Positions 1 through 11,235 of a stretch of DNA of 64,000 nt are shown piece after piece. The notes under the pieces were generated by a model. It was not told the DNA's origin. It saw nothing but the letters and a program-made list of their open reading frames with translations, and made no database searches. A program made the position numbers and the translations under genes. Every line of letters starts with the position of its first letter. Positions within the stretch are counted from its first letter, which is position 1. Origin of the DNA: Cylicocyclus nassatus (taxonomy: Eukaryota > Nematoda > Chromadorea > Rhabditida > Strongylidae); contig CATQJL010000316.1 in assembly GCA_958299035.1 (NCBI GenBank), forward strand, positions 18,825,676-18,889,675. Direction: 5' to 3'.

Positions 1-2606
1 TTGAATTCAGTATGCTGATAACAGTACAGGACGTATTACCATTGATCTGTCGCTGATGACACATAGACAGTATACTATAGGAGTACGGTAGAGAGCCACT
101 GTGATCGAATTTGTTCTAAGATCTGCTCAAGATCACAATGCCGCTCACAAAATGTCAGAATTTCCGTGAACTTCGCGAAATTCCGGGATTTCCGCCAGAA
201 TGCGCGATAATTCGGGAAGTTCGCAACATTTCAGGATCCGCGAAACCATGCGAATCACGCAGAATACGCAACGCCATAACTTCCTTCGGAATGAATTTGC
301 TCCGAATTCTAGAAGCAGCATTGTGTTCCGATCGTCAAGGCAAATATTTTAATATACAGTATGCTCTCGATATTCCGTTTCCAGTTTTTTCGAATTTTTT
401 CTGTGGAGGTCATTTCGCAAGGATGTAACGCAGCGTCTGTGTAACATGAAAGATTCCAGTAAGCACATTGTTCGATAGTACTGTCCTTGTAGGTTATCGT
501 GCGTTTAAGAGTAGCTGCAGACTGTCTTCCAAAAGAGATAGAAGCGTTGGTGAATTTTGGAAAAAATCACGCGTTTCTAAATTCTACTCGCCGTAACTTC
601 CTTCGGAATGAACATATTCTGAATTCGAAGAAAGCTTTGTGCTCAGTTCATCAAGGCAAGTCTTTCGATATATAGCATACCCCTGATATTCCGATTTCAA
701 TATTCTCAAATCTTTCTGTAGACGTCTTTTCGCGAAGGTGTAAAGCAGCGCGTATTGCCCCTTTTTGCAGACATATGGTGAGATAACTGCAACGGATTCA
801 CGAAAGCTCGTAACTTCGATCCACCTCTCACGTATCTGTCAGAAAACCTGCCTGCTTGCTTTTCTAGTCAAAGTTACTGGGATGTGCTATCGAATGGCGC
901 ATGACTCAGGCTCCAGTCTATATTCGCCGAGTTACGAGCCTACGAAAACACGTTCTCATGAATTTTGCCCAAAATGTAAAGATCGCAAATTTCGTCGAAA
1001 CTCCTCCGTGAGCGCTTGTATAACACGCTGATCAAATCTTTTCACATCCTTAATGGATGTTATTGTGATAGATTTGGTAGTTTGAGCTCTAGCCACGAAA
1101 TAGCTTTGATATTTAGTTGAAGTGAAGTAACGCAAGCACCATATTCAATATAGTGGGAATCGTTGGACAAAGCGAACATAATATCTGCAACGAGCGTCAT
1201 ACAAGCGCCCACGGAGGAGTTTCGACAAAATATCTTTACATTTTGGGCAAAATTCATGAGAACGTGTTTTCGTAGGCTCGTAACTCGGCGAATATAGACT
1301 GGAGCCTGAGTCATGCGCCATTCGATAGCACATCTCAGTAACTTTGACTAGAAAAGCAAGCAGGCAGGTTTTCTGACAGATACGTGAGAGGTGGATCGAA
1401 GTTACGAGCTTTCGTGAATCCGTTGCAGTTATCTCACCATATGTCTGCAAAAAGACCCCTATACTTGACAGAGAACACGATTTTCATAAGCAGCGTGTTC
1501 GAAAACCTTTATGAGAGGAGTCTCTTTACAATTCAAGATCATCAAAATTTTGACCAAATTCCACCGGCCAGCTTCAGAGCGTAAAACAAGAAAAAATGAA
1601 ATCACCCGAACATCTCGGAAAAATTGTTCATAAGGGTTATCCGACCTGGTGATTACAAAACTCACATCTGCTTAGCAAGATAGCCTCGTATTCTAGGGTT
1701 GCGACGAGTAGAATTTGGGACAACAAGATTTTTTTTACAATTTACCAACCTTTCTATCTCCACTGGAAAGATGCCTGTGAATACTTTTTAGCGCTACGTA
1801 ATCTACAGAAAAAGTACTATCGAAAGGTCCTTGCTGGGGTCTACTAGGGGCAATACGCGCTGCTTTACACCTTCGCGAAAAGACGTCTACAGAAAGATTT
1901 GAGAATATTGAAATCGGAATATCAGGGGTATGCTATATATCGAAAGACTTGCCTTGATGAACTGAGCACAAAGCTTTCTTCGAATTCAGAATATGTTCAT
2001 TCCGAAGGAAGTTACGGCGAGTAGAATTTAGAAACGCGTGGTTTTTCCAAAATTCACCAACGCTTCTATCTCTTTTGGAAGACAGTCTGCAGCTACTCTT
2101 AAACGCACGATAACCTACAAGGACAGTACTATCGAACAATGTGCTTACTGGAATCTTTCATGTTACACAGACGCTGCGTTACATCCTTGCGAAAGGACCT
2201 CCACAGAAAAAATTCGAAAAAACTGGAAACGGAATATCGAGAGCATACTGTATATTAAAATATTTGCCTTGACGATCGGAACACAATGCTGCTTCTAGAA
2301 TTCGGAGCAAATTCATTCCGAAGGAAGTTATGGCGTTGCGTATTCTGCGTGATTCGCATGGTTTCGCGGATCCTGAAATGTTGCGAACTTCCCGAATTAT
2401 CGCGCATTCTGGCGGAAATCCCGGAATTTCGCGAAGTTCACGGAAATTCTGACATTTTGTGAGCGGCATTGTGATCTTGAGCAGATCTTAGAACAAATTC
2501 GATCACAGTGGCTCTCTACCGTACTCCTATAGTATACTGTCTATGTGTCATCAGCGACAGATCAATGGTAATACGTCCTGTACTGTTATCAGCACACTGA
2601 ATTCAA
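1..2606. mobile_element. Giant fold-back (palindromic) element, copy 1
   Basis: Positions 1 to about 1027 are the near-perfect reverse complement of about 1188-2606. In the outer part paired positions sum to 2607; in the inner part they sum to 2215. The shift arises because the right arm carries about 390 bases (about 1451-1845) that the left arm lacks. The left arm joins directly at about 760, between short runs of C and T, which looks like an internal deletion. The unpaired centre is about 160 bases. The frames inside (for example 138-428 and 2179-2469, which are the same peptide on opposite strands) have no recognisable domain and are chance frames. The right end abuts the ATCGAT repeat at 2613, so the element seems to have inserted into a copy of that repeat. 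The left end lies at or just before the window start. No transposase is seen; class unknown. Confidence 0.88.
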
Positions 2607-2612
2607 CCAAAA

Positions 2613-2895
2613 TAATAATCGATAATTCTGAAAACTAATATTGTATTCGGAATCCCCATGCTCACTTACCCTCCCCATGTGCCAACTCCCAACGTAGGTG
2701 AATTTTGCAAAAAATCGATAAAAATCGATAATCGATATCGATCGATGGAGAAAAGTAGCCTATGACATCCGCCGGGGCCCGAAGTGTATGTGTGCCAAGT
2801 TTGGTCCGGATCGGTTCAGAAATGGAATTTTCTATTCGGAACATACGTACAGACAGACAGACAAACAGACGTTCAGCTTCATATGTAAGATGATG
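2613..2895 (+). repeat. ATCGAT palindrome family, partial copy
   Basis: This is the right-arm end of the family seen complete at 12797-13868 and 59607-60800. It starts in mid-unit (ATCGATAATTCTGAAAAC), runs through the conserved GTGTATGTGTGCCAAGTTTG block, and ends in a GACA-type microsatellite and a CAGCTT...TAAGA terminus. The rest of this copy would lie left of the window, beyond the fold-back element. Confidence 0.8.
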
Positions 2896-3340
2896 CGTCT
2901 CGCCGAGCTAAATCGAACTGTGTCCTCGGATTCAGAATTCTTCATTCTGAAGCGAGATATGGCGATGTAACGATCATTCCGACGGACTCTAGTGAAGTGT
3001 GGCGCACTCTGCCGCACTCCGGCGGATTCCGCGCAGTCCGGCGACTTTTTTGACGAATTAAGAGCGGTATTGTAAAATCCCGGGTTGATAGAGGAAATTC
3101 GTATACTCCTTGCTTTTAAATTGTAAACGATTCTGTCGCAATAATTGAATCTGCTTCGAAAAAACGTTTGTAAAAGCATGCAGTAAATTGACTGCCAATA
3201 TTTTGTATTTCAAGATATTTCCACTCTTTTCATTTCTAGAAACGATCCAAACGTGACCATAACTTCCTCGGCAGTGTCACAAAGCAAACAAGAAAGAATT
3301 AGTGCTAATAAGTAAGGAAAAAAGAGAAAATGAGCTTTAC

Positions 3341-3472
3341 CTCCTTTGACATTATGCCAGGTGATGCTTTTGGTGATAATAGCTGGCTTCACGGTAAGTT
3401 GCCTCTTGCACCTCTTCACGAAACTACTCACCAAGAATTCCTCATCAATATTTGGCTTCTTCGTAGAATTTG
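3341..3472 (-). CDS. Possible single exon, unknown protein
   Basis: On the minus strand a 132-base open stretch lies between a good acceptor (TACCTGCCACAG, before 3472) and a donor (GTAAAG, after 3341). It would encode 43 full codons of a lysine-rich peptide and is symmetric in phase. The opposite strand is also open: an ATG at 3330 runs to a perfect GTAAGT donor at 3392. The coding strand is therefore uncertain. I recognise no family. Confidence 0.28.
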
Positions 3473-3727
3473 CTGTGGCAGGTATATTCTACACTTAACT
3501 AAATTAACATTAGTATACGCGTAAGCGCAAAATTTAGGGTATTTTAAAAACTCTAACTTCGATCCAAAAGAGCCATTCTGTTCACGAATACTTGTTTGCG
3601 CATGGCTGCTGTTCATTTTCACATTGACGGAGTACTATGGGGTGAGGAAAATCAGCCTCAAGAAGGCTAAATTTTTATACCTCGTATTACTGACGTCTAC
3701 GAACACTGGGTAGTACTGATACACACA

Positions 3728-3985
3728 ATGCACTTTTCCCAAACTATCCAGGCAAGACTTCGTAGCGTTTTATCGTTAACGCAGTACCGTGGAGCCCTCT
3801 TCACAAACTTGGATGAAGCCATGGACGCGATGGAATACCATGTAATTAGAAACCAACAAGACAGCGTTGTTTTTTCCACTTTTAATTATTCAGGGATGGA
3901 AAATGGTATTTGAAGACAAAGATTATTCCCCTCTTCTCTACTGTTACGGTGCTCAATGTGCGAGGATGCGAGAGCTTCAGAAAAG
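3728..3985 (+). CDS. Unknown gene, exons at 3752-3841 and 3894-3985
   Basis: The first exon, 3752-3841, follows an acceptor (ACTATCCAG) and encodes 30 codons; the same frame opens upstream with an ATG at 3728, so 3728 is an alternative start. A GTAATT donor at 3842 and a TTTTAATTATTCAG acceptor ending at 3893 define a 52-base intron in phase 0. The second exon, 3894-3985, encodes 30 codons plus two bases and ends at a GTAGGC donor. It contains the peptide SPLLYCYGAQCARMRELQK. Amino acid composition looks like real soluble protein, with an acidic helix (NLDEAMDAMEYH) followed by GWKMVFEDKDY. The two trailing bases are completed in frame by the first base of the exon at 11236, which supports one gene with a 7.2 kb intron. 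I recognise no family. The long intron would hold the second fold-back copy and, on the other strand, the COPB2-like exons. Confidence 0.5.
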
Positions 3986-5379
3986 GTAGGCTACATTAGT
4001 TATAGTCAATTCAAAAATAGTTATAAGGGAAGCTTCATCCTACACAAAAATGATTACATGCTTTGCAAATATTTGATGGGCAGTTAATGTACGAGTGAAG
4101 CTACAAGAATGCAAAATCTTTGAAGTATTGCACCATGCAGAAGCATGGAAGACTCGCAGCGAAATTTTTTCCACGGTTTTCCCAAATTTTTTGATTTTGT
4201 CCCTGAAATTCTGCCTATTCTTTGCTTTTTCGTACTTGATGTATCTTGAAAAATGACGTTTTTTACTGAAAAAATAACATCGGTGCTCGCACGCGATTTA
4301 TCTAAAAGCTAGACGCAAAGCTTCTCTGCCCGCAAGGACTTATTAGGTTACTGCACAGTTCTTGGCAATATGCTCGTTGTTATGTATAGATAAGGGCCCG
4401 TAGTAAACCCCCGAAATATGTCGTGATGTAAAGAAACCGAGAACACGACGTGCCTGACTGAAGGACGTGCTGCTCACGACCATGTTTTGATCGCCGCAAA
4501 ACACACGACCGCACGCGCGATCGAACTACTCGACGGTCGTTGACGGCGCGCACTGCCACTACGCTATTTATTCTCCTCGAACCAGAAAAAATTAAAGCTA
4601 AAACCAGCGAAGCAAAGATGCGGCAGGCAGAACACTTGCTTACTGCTTGAGAGCAAATCGATAAGCAAGCCTTATGTGTGTTGATGTATGTACCTTTATG
4701 TAGGTTGTAAAAGTATACACAGCCTTCCCCGAGCCACTATCAAAGCACGGTACTGGCGGCAGCGCTACATGCGCATAGCGCAGCGCCACCAAACAGTGGC
4801 ACTGCGCTAAGGGCGGCGGGTACGAGTGCCATGTGGGCCATTGTTTGCAACTTGCTGGCTAGTTAGTTTTTATGTAATTAAACAAAATTTGTAAGCGTTT
4901 TGGTAGTGGGGAGTCATTGCAAAGCATAAATTACTGACAATACACGAGAAATTTAGATTATTGTAAAACTATTACTACTTTGGTTGGTGCAAATATGAGC
5001 AATTTCATTAGCCATAACGCCAAACGGTTCCCTTCCCCAAATCACGAGGGAAACGCTGGACGCACAGCCAGTGAACAGCATTTCAGCGTATAAACATTAT
5101 AAAAGGCGCTCAAATAAAAAAAGTAAGAGATTAAGACATGCAGAAGGAAAAATTTGGTGCACAAATGAGTTGCGATGTGAGAATCACAAGAAAATAGTTC
5201 AAACACGATTAGACACCAGAAAGTAGAAAGAAGAAGGAGTAAATCATAATCAAAAACACTCACCTTTTTTCAATTACAAAAAATATAGCAGTAGAAATGC
5301 TTAGAAAACGGAATAAGACGTTCGGCGCGTTACATTTGGGAGCTTATCAGCTGTTGATATCGATCGCATTCGGCGTGCG
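3986..5379. other. No supported gene
   Basis: This stretch is AT-rich and then becomes locally GC-rich near 4440-4560 and 4730-4830. If the exons at 3752-3985 and 11236 belong together, it is intron. I see no exon with splice sites and no terminal inverted repeats. The minus-strand frame at 5042-5263 is hydrophobic low-complexity sequence and unconvincing. Confidence 0.4.
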
Positions 5380-5700
5380 TTGAACCTATTGCTGTGTGCC
5401 TACGGTCCTTGCACAAGGTCGCGAGCTCGGCGTACTCGACCCCTAGTCACTTGCGCCTTCCTGCGTCTCCACGCTGAGCCCACTATTTCTATTTCTCTGC
5501 CCCGTGACGACGTTCACGACGTGCTCTTCCTCTGCGCGCGAGGACGAGCACGTGCTGCAGTCATGACGTCGTGCAATTTCGCCGCGCGGCTGTGATAAGA
5601 GACAGGCGCGTGACGAAACGCGGCCGAAACGACACATGCTGGGTACGTGCGATGTTTCGAACGTCGCGACTCTCATGACGGGGGGATTACTACGGACCAA
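5380..5700. other. GC- and CpG-rich island of unknown role
   Basis: GC and CpG content rise abruptly compared with the flanks (GCGCGC, CGACG and TGACGTC motifs; a GATAAG at 5595). No terminal repeats, splice-bounded exon or protein similarity is visible on either strand. It could be a remnant of a GC-rich transposon or a promoter region. Confidence 0.3.
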
Positions 5701-6119
5701 GATGCCGTTTTATAGCACATCCTAAAAAATCAATTTGATACGAAGTCAGTAAGTTGAAAAAACGAATTCGAAACCACTCATAGCGTCATCCGATCGTTAC
5801 CAACTTTAGTTAGTCCGAAAGAGTAGGTTATAAAGCCCAACACTAAAACAAATTTAAGTCTCAGTAGACGTTTTAGCAATTTTAGTCCAAAATTCGATGA
5901 AAAATAATCAAAAAAGTTTTGGGCATTTCTCTTTATCAACTTATACCGTTGCCAGATGCCATCAACAAATTTTGATTCGAGCGCATTCGGAAAGACAAAG
6001 AGTTTCTGTCTCTATCATTTATCAAATCAGAAGATGTCATTCGAATTAAAGGAAGTAACGGAATTTCGAAATTCTGGTGCAAGCATCAACCTTATGAAGT
6101 ACGGCTCACAGAACGTGCA

Positions 6120-8190
6120 AAAGTTTCCTTGAATGTTGCGGTCCACGAACTTCGCGAAAGTCCGCGACATTCCGGGTAACCGCGGAGTTCCAGAAATTAC
6201 ACAGAATCACGCGAATCACGCAAACTACGCGGCGCTATAAGTTCCCTCGGATTGAATGTGTTCTATATGCGAAAAAAAACATTGTGCTCAACTCAACAAG
6301 GCAAATCTTCTGATATACAGTCGAGTAGATTTTCTGCTTAATATAGTGTGCTTACACAGTTTATGAAATGCGGTAAAATTTGCGCGTGAACAGGTAGCTG
6401 CGTCAGCACTGCCGGCATTTTGCGCGTGCAATTGGCCGGCGTCACAGTCGAAGCTATTTCCTCACGCGCAAATTTTTGCCGCATTTCACCTTCTGTGCAA
6501 GCACACTATATTAAACAAAAAATCTACTCGACTGTTCAACTTGTCCTTGATATTCCATTTCCAGCTTTTCCAAATTCTTCTGCCGACATCTCTTTGCAAG
6601 TATGTAACGCAATGCATAACACACCATAGAAACTTTAGTAAGCATTGTTTGATAGTGCTGTTTCTGTAGATAATCGTGCGCTAGGAAGCAGAAAGAGACT
6701 TCCATTCGGAGACAAAAGAGCGTGATACTCACTATAACCCTAAGACATGAAGCTCTCCTGTTAAATAGATATAATCTTTGTAAACAGTAGGTCAAATAAC
6801 CTTTATAAGTAATTTTTTCCGAGAAATTCTGCTCATTCGATTTTTTTTCTTTTTTACGCACTGAAGCTCGCTAATGATTTCTGCCCGAAATATAGATAAT
6901 CTTGAATAGGTAATTTCGCTCTAGGAATTCTCGGGCATGATGTTTACTAAACTCTATCTTTGCGAGTAAAAGGTCTTCCGGCAGAGATATGGCGGGGAAG
7001 CTGTAGTTAAGCCACAAAAGTTCGTAAATCCACCCTGCATTTTTCGCGTACCTGTTATCGCGTATCTAAAAAAATGCTTGCTCACCTGTACAAGTTAAAG
7101 TCACTGGAACGATGAACGATGCATGTTCCAGGTTCAAATCTTTACGAGCGAATCACGTCCCCAAATATTGTCCGAAACGCAAGGATTGCGTAATTCTTCG
7201 GAAAAATCCCTATGAGCGGTCCCTATAATCCCTATGTTTTTCACGCTGTTTGCGTATCTTATGTTCACTTCGCTCTAGAAATCATACATAGATGATAGAT
7301 CATGTATTGGATATGGTAGTTAGAGAGATCTAAGCTCTAGCCGATAAGCTGATTTGATATTTGACTAGGTGGCTGAAGCCCACACAACTACCATGTCCAA
7401 CACAAAAGGGCCTCTTGAGCGAAGTGAACATAGGATTTGCCAGCAGCGTTATATACAACCACTACGAGGGAATTTCGACAAAGTATGCGATTTTTGCTTT
7501 TCAAGCAATACTCATGAGGAAGTGATTTGTAAGTTCGTAACCAGGGGACTTTCAAAGATCTGAGCCTGAGACAGGCACCGTTCAATGGTACAATTCTTAA
7601 CTTTAGATCACAATCTGTGAAGAAAGCAGCATGTGTTCTAAAAGACAGCGAAAAGTACAAGCGAGTTTACGGACTTTCGCGGCTTAGCTGCAGCTCCCTC
7701 CCATCTCTTCTAGATGGCGCTATAATCCGCAAAAACCACGAGTTTCGTAAAAACGTTTCGAAAACCTCTGTGAGCAAAGTTTCCATTCAAATCAAGACCA
7801 TCACTATTTTAGCCAAAAACATAATCGGCAAGCTCTGGAGCGTAAAACGAGAAAAGAAGCAAGTAACTTGAACCTCTTGGAAGCGTTCATAAAGGCATCC
7901 GAGTTGTTAATTGCGAAAATCACATCTGCTTAGCTAGATAGCGTCGTTAGGGTTACGGTGAGTGGATCTCGAAAGGACATGATTTTTCCAGAATTCACCT
8001 GCTTTTCTTTTTCTTTGGAAAAAAGTCCCCGGCTGCTTTCTAGCGCTCGATTATTAACGGAAACAGCACCATCAAGCAGTGCTTACTGAGATCTTTTATG
8101 TGTGTGGTGCGCTGCGTTCCATTCTTGCGAAAAGACGTCTGCGAAAAAATAAGAAAACTGGAAAGTGGTATCGAGGACATGTTGCATCCA
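6120..8190. mobile_element. Giant fold-back element, copy 2 (old, diverged)
   Basis: Sequence related to the element at 1-2606 recurs in the same order. The block at 6120-6320 matches 140-350 and 6540-6690 matches 365-500. The loop at about 7280-7400 matches the loop at 1028-1187, sharing an AGCTCTAGCC core and a GATATTTGACT/GATATTTAGTT stretch. The right arm at about 7405-8165 is the diverged reverse complement of the left, for example AGTAAGCATTGTTTGATAG at 6637 against the complement of 8065-8087. Many mismatches and small indels separate the arms, so this copy is much older. Frames inside are not coding. Confidence 0.78.
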
Positions 8191-8702
8191 GGGCCCGGCA
8201 GGAGGTGGCATTTCAGAATTTTGAAAACGATATCCCCTTTGAAGCCAATTTTCTTACGAGTTCCCCTTTGACCCTATTTTTGACCCCCCCCCCCCTAATT
8301 CCGCGACAGGCAATATACGCAAATAAATAGGAGCGCATAAATAAATAGCGCATCAAGAGGATGAAGTATGGCGGGTGCCTAAGAAGCAAGATTTAGAGAA
8401 GAGATGAAAAATTCCGTCCGGAAAATTACCCTCATCAAGACGGGGGTGAAATGAGCGAGATATGACATATCATTAGCCACTTAAAACAACTGCACTTGTA
8501 AGGTGATGATTTTTGCACTGCAACAACTATGCAGATGCACGAAAAAGTATAGAGAAGACAAACATATAAAGCAAAACCTTGTTCTTCGATTTTCTACGAA
8601 CAAACATTGAACACTGAAAAATGCACCAGGATGATGACAGAAACATACAACATATAAAACACAAAAACAGTGGAGTGGGGAACCAATGAGCGAGAAAGAG
8701 CG
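8191..8702. other. No supported gene
   Basis: A poly-C run (about 8286-8295) and AT-rich unique sequence; nothing recognised on either strand. Confidence 0.4.
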
Positions 8703-9189
8703 TTAACACGTTTCGGACCGGTGCTGTACATGGTGCAGCACGCGACTTTGAAGGATCTTTTCGACGTTCACAAGAGCTTTTCTTTTAGTCCAAAGTTAGC
8801 AAATCAAAAGTCTAAGCTCCTACTTTTCAAATGACTCTATAGAGCTGTGCCGTCGATATTTGTTTAGGAGATAGCAACTTTTCCTTGCTTCGATTTCAAG
8901 CAGAAAAACCATCGTCTCAATATTGATGTGTACCGTGTGGAACATAGAAACTTTTGAATACTATTAGAGACGAAGTTCTTGTTCCTATCTTTCAAGAAAG
9001 CACGAAAGTCTCTCTCAAACGACACAATTCAAACAATTTGAATTCACCCAGAACTTTGGGTATGAAGCTTGTCTGACATGCTGATTACAGATGTAGCACA
9101 CAGTCTAAAAATAAGGCCCCTTTATTGGCTAACGGCTTAAAATACACTCTTTTTCGCCGCGCGCAATTTCGCGGTCCGAAACGTGTTAA
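8703..9189. mobile_element. TTAA-flanked MITE (piggyBac-like), 487 bp
   Basis: The element is bounded by TTAA on both sides (8703-8706 and 9186-9189) and has matching inverted termini CACGTTTCGGACCG and CGGTCCGAAACGTG. TTAA target duplication and a CAC start fit piggyBac-type elements by general knowledge of that superfamily. No transposase is encoded. Confidence 0.8.
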
Positions 9190-9489
9190 TTTAGGGCTGA
9201 GCTTGTCGCGAACTTCCCTCGTATTGTGCGGCCCTTGCTCAAACAAAGCCCAAAGTAGAACAACACTTCACAAAATTGTTTCGGATGAATAGCATCTCGT
9301 TGGAGAAGAGAAACGCGTCTCACTCGAAAAATAAAACCGAGAAACCTTAATGGTGAGCAAAGGCCGCAATCTCACCGCCCACTCTTTAGTAACAACCCAG
9401 TAGAGGCAAAAAAAGAAAGAAAACATAAAAAACAAGAAATTCAAAAATGCAAAAAACGAACCATACTGGCATAAATCAAGTTCACCCAC

Positions 9490-10062
9490 CTGAGGTAGTC
9501 TGAGTGAGCCCGAAACTGGTGAATTAGGAGCGATGTGGTGTAGTCGTAGATTTTGACGTGCATGTCATCTGACCCGGTCACAATCCAAGTTTTACTTGGA
9601 AAAAACTTGACGGCACGCACTGGCGAATCGCAAACCTAAAAATTGCGCGAGTTTATGACCTCATTCAGACACTGGGCTCAAATAAAGTGAGCACCATAAG
9701 GCCCCAGCCAGACTTCGATCAAATCTCCCAAAACCGCTCAAAACCGACAAACCCCGCTTTCCAACACATCTCAAAAATACCAGTCAACGCTCAACTAACT
9801 ATTTGCCAAATAGGAACTTCTTCATGAGTGAGCAATTTTGAGCGAAGTCTGGCCGGGGTCTAACATAAAAAAACACTTAAAAATGAAAATGGAGAAAGGA
9901 ACCTACTTTCAAAGACTTCACAAGTTCTTGGCTTTCAAAATTCCATATCTGAACGTCTCCAGTATAGAGAGCAGCAGATGACCACGGTTCAGTGGAATGG
10001 AGGTCCACCGATTTGAATCTATTCGATCTTGTCAAAAACTTTCTACACACTTCCGATGACAT
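9490..10062 (-). CDS. Coatomer beta-prime (COPB2-like) 5' exons, divergent
   Basis: Exon 1 runs from the ATG at 10062 to 9907 (52 codons) and stops at a GTAGGT donor. Exon 2 runs 9635-9490 (48 codons plus two bases) between an AG acceptor and a GTGGGT donor. The join is phase 0 across a 271-base intron. The product aligns with the start of the first WD40 propeller of COPI subunit beta-prime: FKSVDLHSTEPW, then QIWNFESQELVKSLK, then VCDSPVRAVKF, then WIVTGSDDMHVKIYDY and FRAHSDYLR. This region binds cargo dilysine signals and is nearly invariant across animals as I know it, yet here many positions differ and the N-terminus (MSSEVCRKFLTRS) is not the usual MPL-type start. I find no later exons, which would be expected at lower coordinates. 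It could be a fast-evolving paralogue, a fragmentary duplicate, or a gene with very long introns. A MITE sits in the intron. Confidence 0.75.
9700..9861. mobile_element. Short MITE inside the COPB2-like intron
   Basis: Terminal inverted repeats pair GGCCCCAGCCAGACTTCG at the left with the complement of CGAAGTCTGGCCGGGGTC at the right, about 160 bases apart. It accounts for more than half of the 271-base intron. Confidence 0.6.
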
Positions 10063-10120
10063 CGACGTAGCTGCAACAACGAGCATAGAGGAACAAGAAG
10101 AAAACAAGGAAGAAAACGAA
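10063..10120 (-). promoter_or_regulatory. Likely trans-splice acceptor of the COPB2-like gene
   Basis: On the minus strand a long pyrimidine-rich tract ends in TTGTTGCAG, with the AG at 10072-10071, only eight bases before the ATG at 10062. An acceptor this close to a start codon, with no exon visible upstream, is what spliced-leader addition looks like in nematodes. It could instead be an ordinary acceptor for an unseen 5' exon. Confidence 0.45.
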
Positions 10121-10304
10121 CACGCGACGGAACAGAACACAAAAATCCGGAAAACCGACGGAACTGCGGAAACAGGAGAAATTCTCTTGTGGAACAACTT
10201 TTTGCAGAAAACATCATAGCCAAATGTGACCGCTCCTTCATTGCGAGCCCATGCAAGCATGAATCGAAGAAACAATGGTTTGAAATTAGGGAAAACTGCT
10301 TCAT

Positions 10305-11000
10305 TTAGCGATCATTAGCCTAGCAAGAAGTCAAATTCTCGAAGTTTCCGCGTCGTCCGTGCAAGGTGCACCGACTTCGATTGGAGCGCGCTTTCCGAGG
10401 CCGATCATAACGCTGTGAACCCTATTTGGGCCTGTATCTAAGCGGTGCCTTGGTGGTTTTGGAAGCGGATTTAAACATGTAGTAATACTCTTGACCTAGG
10501 CCACATTTATGTAAAGAAATCCGGGAAATTATGTGAAGGGAAGCAGGGAGCCACCCCAGGCGACTCCCAGGTGGCGCGGGAGCCACCTAATTTCGAAAAA
10601 CACTTACCATTTTTTTAATTCACATAAGTTTTTTATAATTTTTCATACTTTTTTTGTGCTCATGGTCCTCCAACTATTCAGCAAATTTGGTGTCATATCG
10701 TTACTTGTGCATTGAAAACGAGCCTATTTTGTTATTTTCCTCTTACAAGAATTGCGATTTGAATTCCCGACTGCCGGCAGGCTAGCGATCGGAGCACAGA
10801 ATCTTCACATTGCTGGAATCTAAGTTCATAGGACAGTAGCATCAACAAGGAATGATGAATAAAGAATGATATGTGCATTGTTTGTCGGTAATTTCGGGCC
10901 AAAAACGATATCCAGCTTGTGAAAGCGCCACCCCCGCCGGGCCCTGGTTGTATCTCGGAAGACTCGCCATGAGCTGGGCACAATACTTTTTTCGCATTCT
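10305..11000. other. No supported gene
   Basis: Unique sequence with a small GC-rich patch at 10540-10590 holding two copies of GGGAGCCACC. No splice-bounded coding stretch is visible. Confidence 0.35.
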
Positions 11001-11009
11001 GTATTATTA

Positions 11010-11100
11010 ATTCCGGAGGAGATTACGGCATTGCGTGCTTGATTCGCGTAATTAAGCGAGATTCCCGGAATGTCGCGGAACCCCGGAATTCCAGAGAATA
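11010..11100. repeat. Short remnant of the fold-back element
   Basis: The stretch resembles 2310-2400 of the first fold-back element: ATTCCGGAGGAGATTACGGC against ATTCCGAAGGAAGTTATGGC, followed by a comparable GATTCGCG and CCCGGAAT pattern. Only the outer-arm section remains. Confidence 0.5.
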
Positions 11101-11235
11101 AACAATCAATGAAGAGACAACGTTACTTTTTGTGAATTCGGAGCTCATAGAGATAGCTTCTGCCCCGGGTTTCGCAGTGCGCGACTGGAAGATTAACAAT
11201 TAACTGATTGCTTGCTTTCTGCACTTGTGTTTTAG

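Noticed and set aside
138..428. 96-codon frame, also found on the minus strand at 2179-2469
   Set aside because: The identical peptide on both strands follows from the palindrome; no domain, no splice context.
3752..3893. Joining the frame at 3752 to 3894 by a 28-base intron starting GTTGTTTT
   Set aside because: Too short for a spliceosomal intron; the GTAATT donor at 3842 gives a normal 52-base intron in the same phase.
5443..5700. Minus-strand coding exon in the GC-rich island
   Set aside because: The open frame is explained by GC content; arginine/serine-rich with no splice support or domain.
9992..10219. Acidic 75-codon plus frame with many Glu
   Set aside because: It is the shadow of the COPB2-like exon and of the pyrimidine tract before its start on the other strand.
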